A stretch of DNA of 6,164 nucleotides from Ruminococcaceae bacterium UBA1244. Its GTDB lineage: Bacteria > Bacillota > Clostridia > Oscillospirales > Acutalibacteraceae. A program made the translations under genes and the position numbers. This document shows, in pieces, positions 5,424 to 6,164 of the stretch. The notes under the pieces are model-generated. The model did not search any database. It was not told where the DNA came from and saw nothing but the letters and a program-made list of their open reading frames with translations. The stretch spans positions 6,580 to 12,743 of the forward strand of contig DBWG01000036.1 of assembly GCA_002308635.1 (NCBI GenBank), read 5' to 3'. Each line of letters begins with the position of its first letter. Within the stretch, counting starts at the first letter, position 1.

Positions 5424-6164
5424 TCAGCCGTTGCTTGCTGCATCAAGGAGTACGCCGAAATCAGCAGCCTTGAGTGAAGCGCCGCCGATGAGTCCGCCGT
5501 CAACGTCAGGCTGTGCAACGAGTTCTGCTGCGTTCTTCGGGTTCATTGAGCCGCCGTACTGGATAGTAACAGCATTGGCAACTTCCTGACCATAAAGCTT
5601 TGCAAGAGTTGCACGGATAAGAGCGCAGACCTCCTGAGCCTGTTCGGATGTAGCAGTCTTGCCTGTACCGATAGCCCATACAGGCTCATAAGCGATAACT
5701 GTCTTTTTAACATCCTCTGCACTTACATCAAAGAGATCAAGCTTGATCTGACGTGCAACAACTTCTTCTGTAATATTGCACTCACGCTCCCAGAGAAGTT
5801 CGCCGACACATACGATGGGCTTGAGTCCTGCCGCAAGAGCAGCCTTTGTTCTCTTGTTTACGGTCTCGTCTGTCTCACCGAAATACTGTCTTCTCTCGCT
5901 GTGGCCGATAACTACGTACTCAACACCAAGTTCAACGAGCATATCAGCTGAGATCTCGCCTGTGAAAGCGCCGCTCTTCTCAAAGTGAACGTTCTCTGCG
6001 CCTACCTTAACATTGCTGCCTGCGGTAGTGTTTACAGCTGTCTCAAGGTTAGTAAAGGGTACGCAAGCGATGACCTCGACCTTACCCTCGGCGTTTGCAA
6101 CGAGTGGCTTGATAGCCTCGAGGAGTTCTTTTGCCTCGGGACGTGTCTTGTTCATTTTCCAGTT
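5424..6164 (-). CDS. tpiA: Triosephosphate isomerase, partial (first codons outside window)
   Basis: This enzyme interconverts dihydroxyacetone phosphate and glyceraldehyde 3-phosphate in the cytoplasm. The reading frame runs to the edge as NWKMNKTRPEAKE, so the conserved NWKMN motif with its active-site Asn and Lys is present and only about 7-9 N-terminal residues are missing. Counting from the Met in NWKMN, the catalytic His is in YVVIGHSERR (H85), the catalytic Glu is in AYEPVWAIGTG (E157), and that segment leads into the flexible phosphate-gripping loop (AIGTGKTAT). QYGGSMNPKNA (199-209) and GGLIGGASL (220-228) complete the phosphate site of the barrel. The total length would be about 250-255 residues, which is normal. 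The internal ATG at 6155 is not the start, since it would cut off the active-site Lys. The gene is upstream of gpmI on the same strand, probably in one operon. Confidence 0.98.
   Translation of the reverse strand, partial: NWKMNKTRPEAKELLEAIKPLVANAEGKVEVIACVPFTNLETAVNTTAGSNVKVGAENVHFEKSGAFTGEISADMLVELGVEYVVIGHSERRQYFGETDETVNKRTKAALAAGLKPIVCVGELLWERECNITEEVVARQIKLDLFDVSAEDVKKTVIAYEPVWAIGTGKTATSEQAQEVCALIRATLAKLYGQEVANAVTIQYGGSMNPKNAAELVAQPDVDGGLIGGASLKAADFGVLLDAASNG

Noticed and set aside
5424..6155. Complete tpiA beginning at the ATG at 6155
   Set aside because: Three further in-frame codons (Asn-Trp-Lys) are visible at the edge and complete the active-site NWKMN motif, so the true start lies outside the window.

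Overview
The window looks like a chromosomal segment of a low-to-moderate-GC Firmicute, most likely a Ruminococcus-like member of the Clostridia/Oscillospiraceae. This rests on DUF1292, DUF4358-like and DUF4854-like proteins, a clostridial-type 6S RNA, strong AGGAGG ribosome binding sites, and sigma-A promoters with 16-18 nt spacers. The genus is an inference; nothing in the window proves it.

Layout from left to right. Positions 1-269 (minus) hold the N-terminal part of a lipoprotein running off the left edge. Positions 387-1235 (minus) encode a single-pass membrane protein with a low-complexity N-terminal tail containing a run of GFSSQ repeats and a DUF4854-like C-terminal domain. From about 2211 down to 1340 (minus) there is no convincing gene. 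Instead there is a complete transcription unit for a long noncoding RNA of about 870 nt: a perfect-consensus promoter with an extended -10 and A/T-rich upstream DNA at one end, many local hairpins inside, and a strong intrinsic terminator at the other end. This is the most interesting object here. It belongs in the size and style range of the giant ornate RNAs (GOLLD, ROOL) or may be a new class.

The plus-strand half begins with a small acidic DUF1292 protein (2479-2790). Next comes a 6S RNA (about 2884-3083) with two stacked promoters, then a membrane-anchored DUF4358-like protein (3225-3758) with its own promoter and terminator. The right third is on the minus strand and carries glycolytic genes: gpmI (3825-5336) downstream of tpiA (5424 to the right edge, missing only its first few codons). 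They form the end of a probable lower-glycolysis operon that converges on the DUF4358-like gene.

Functionally, the glycolytic pair is housekeeping, and 6S RNA regulates RNA polymerase in slow or stationary growth. The envelope proteins are uncharacterised. The large RNA sits between the envelope genes and the DUF1292/6S unit, with promoters facing away from each other across 2246-2412. I saw no mobile element, CRISPR array, tRNA or rRNA.
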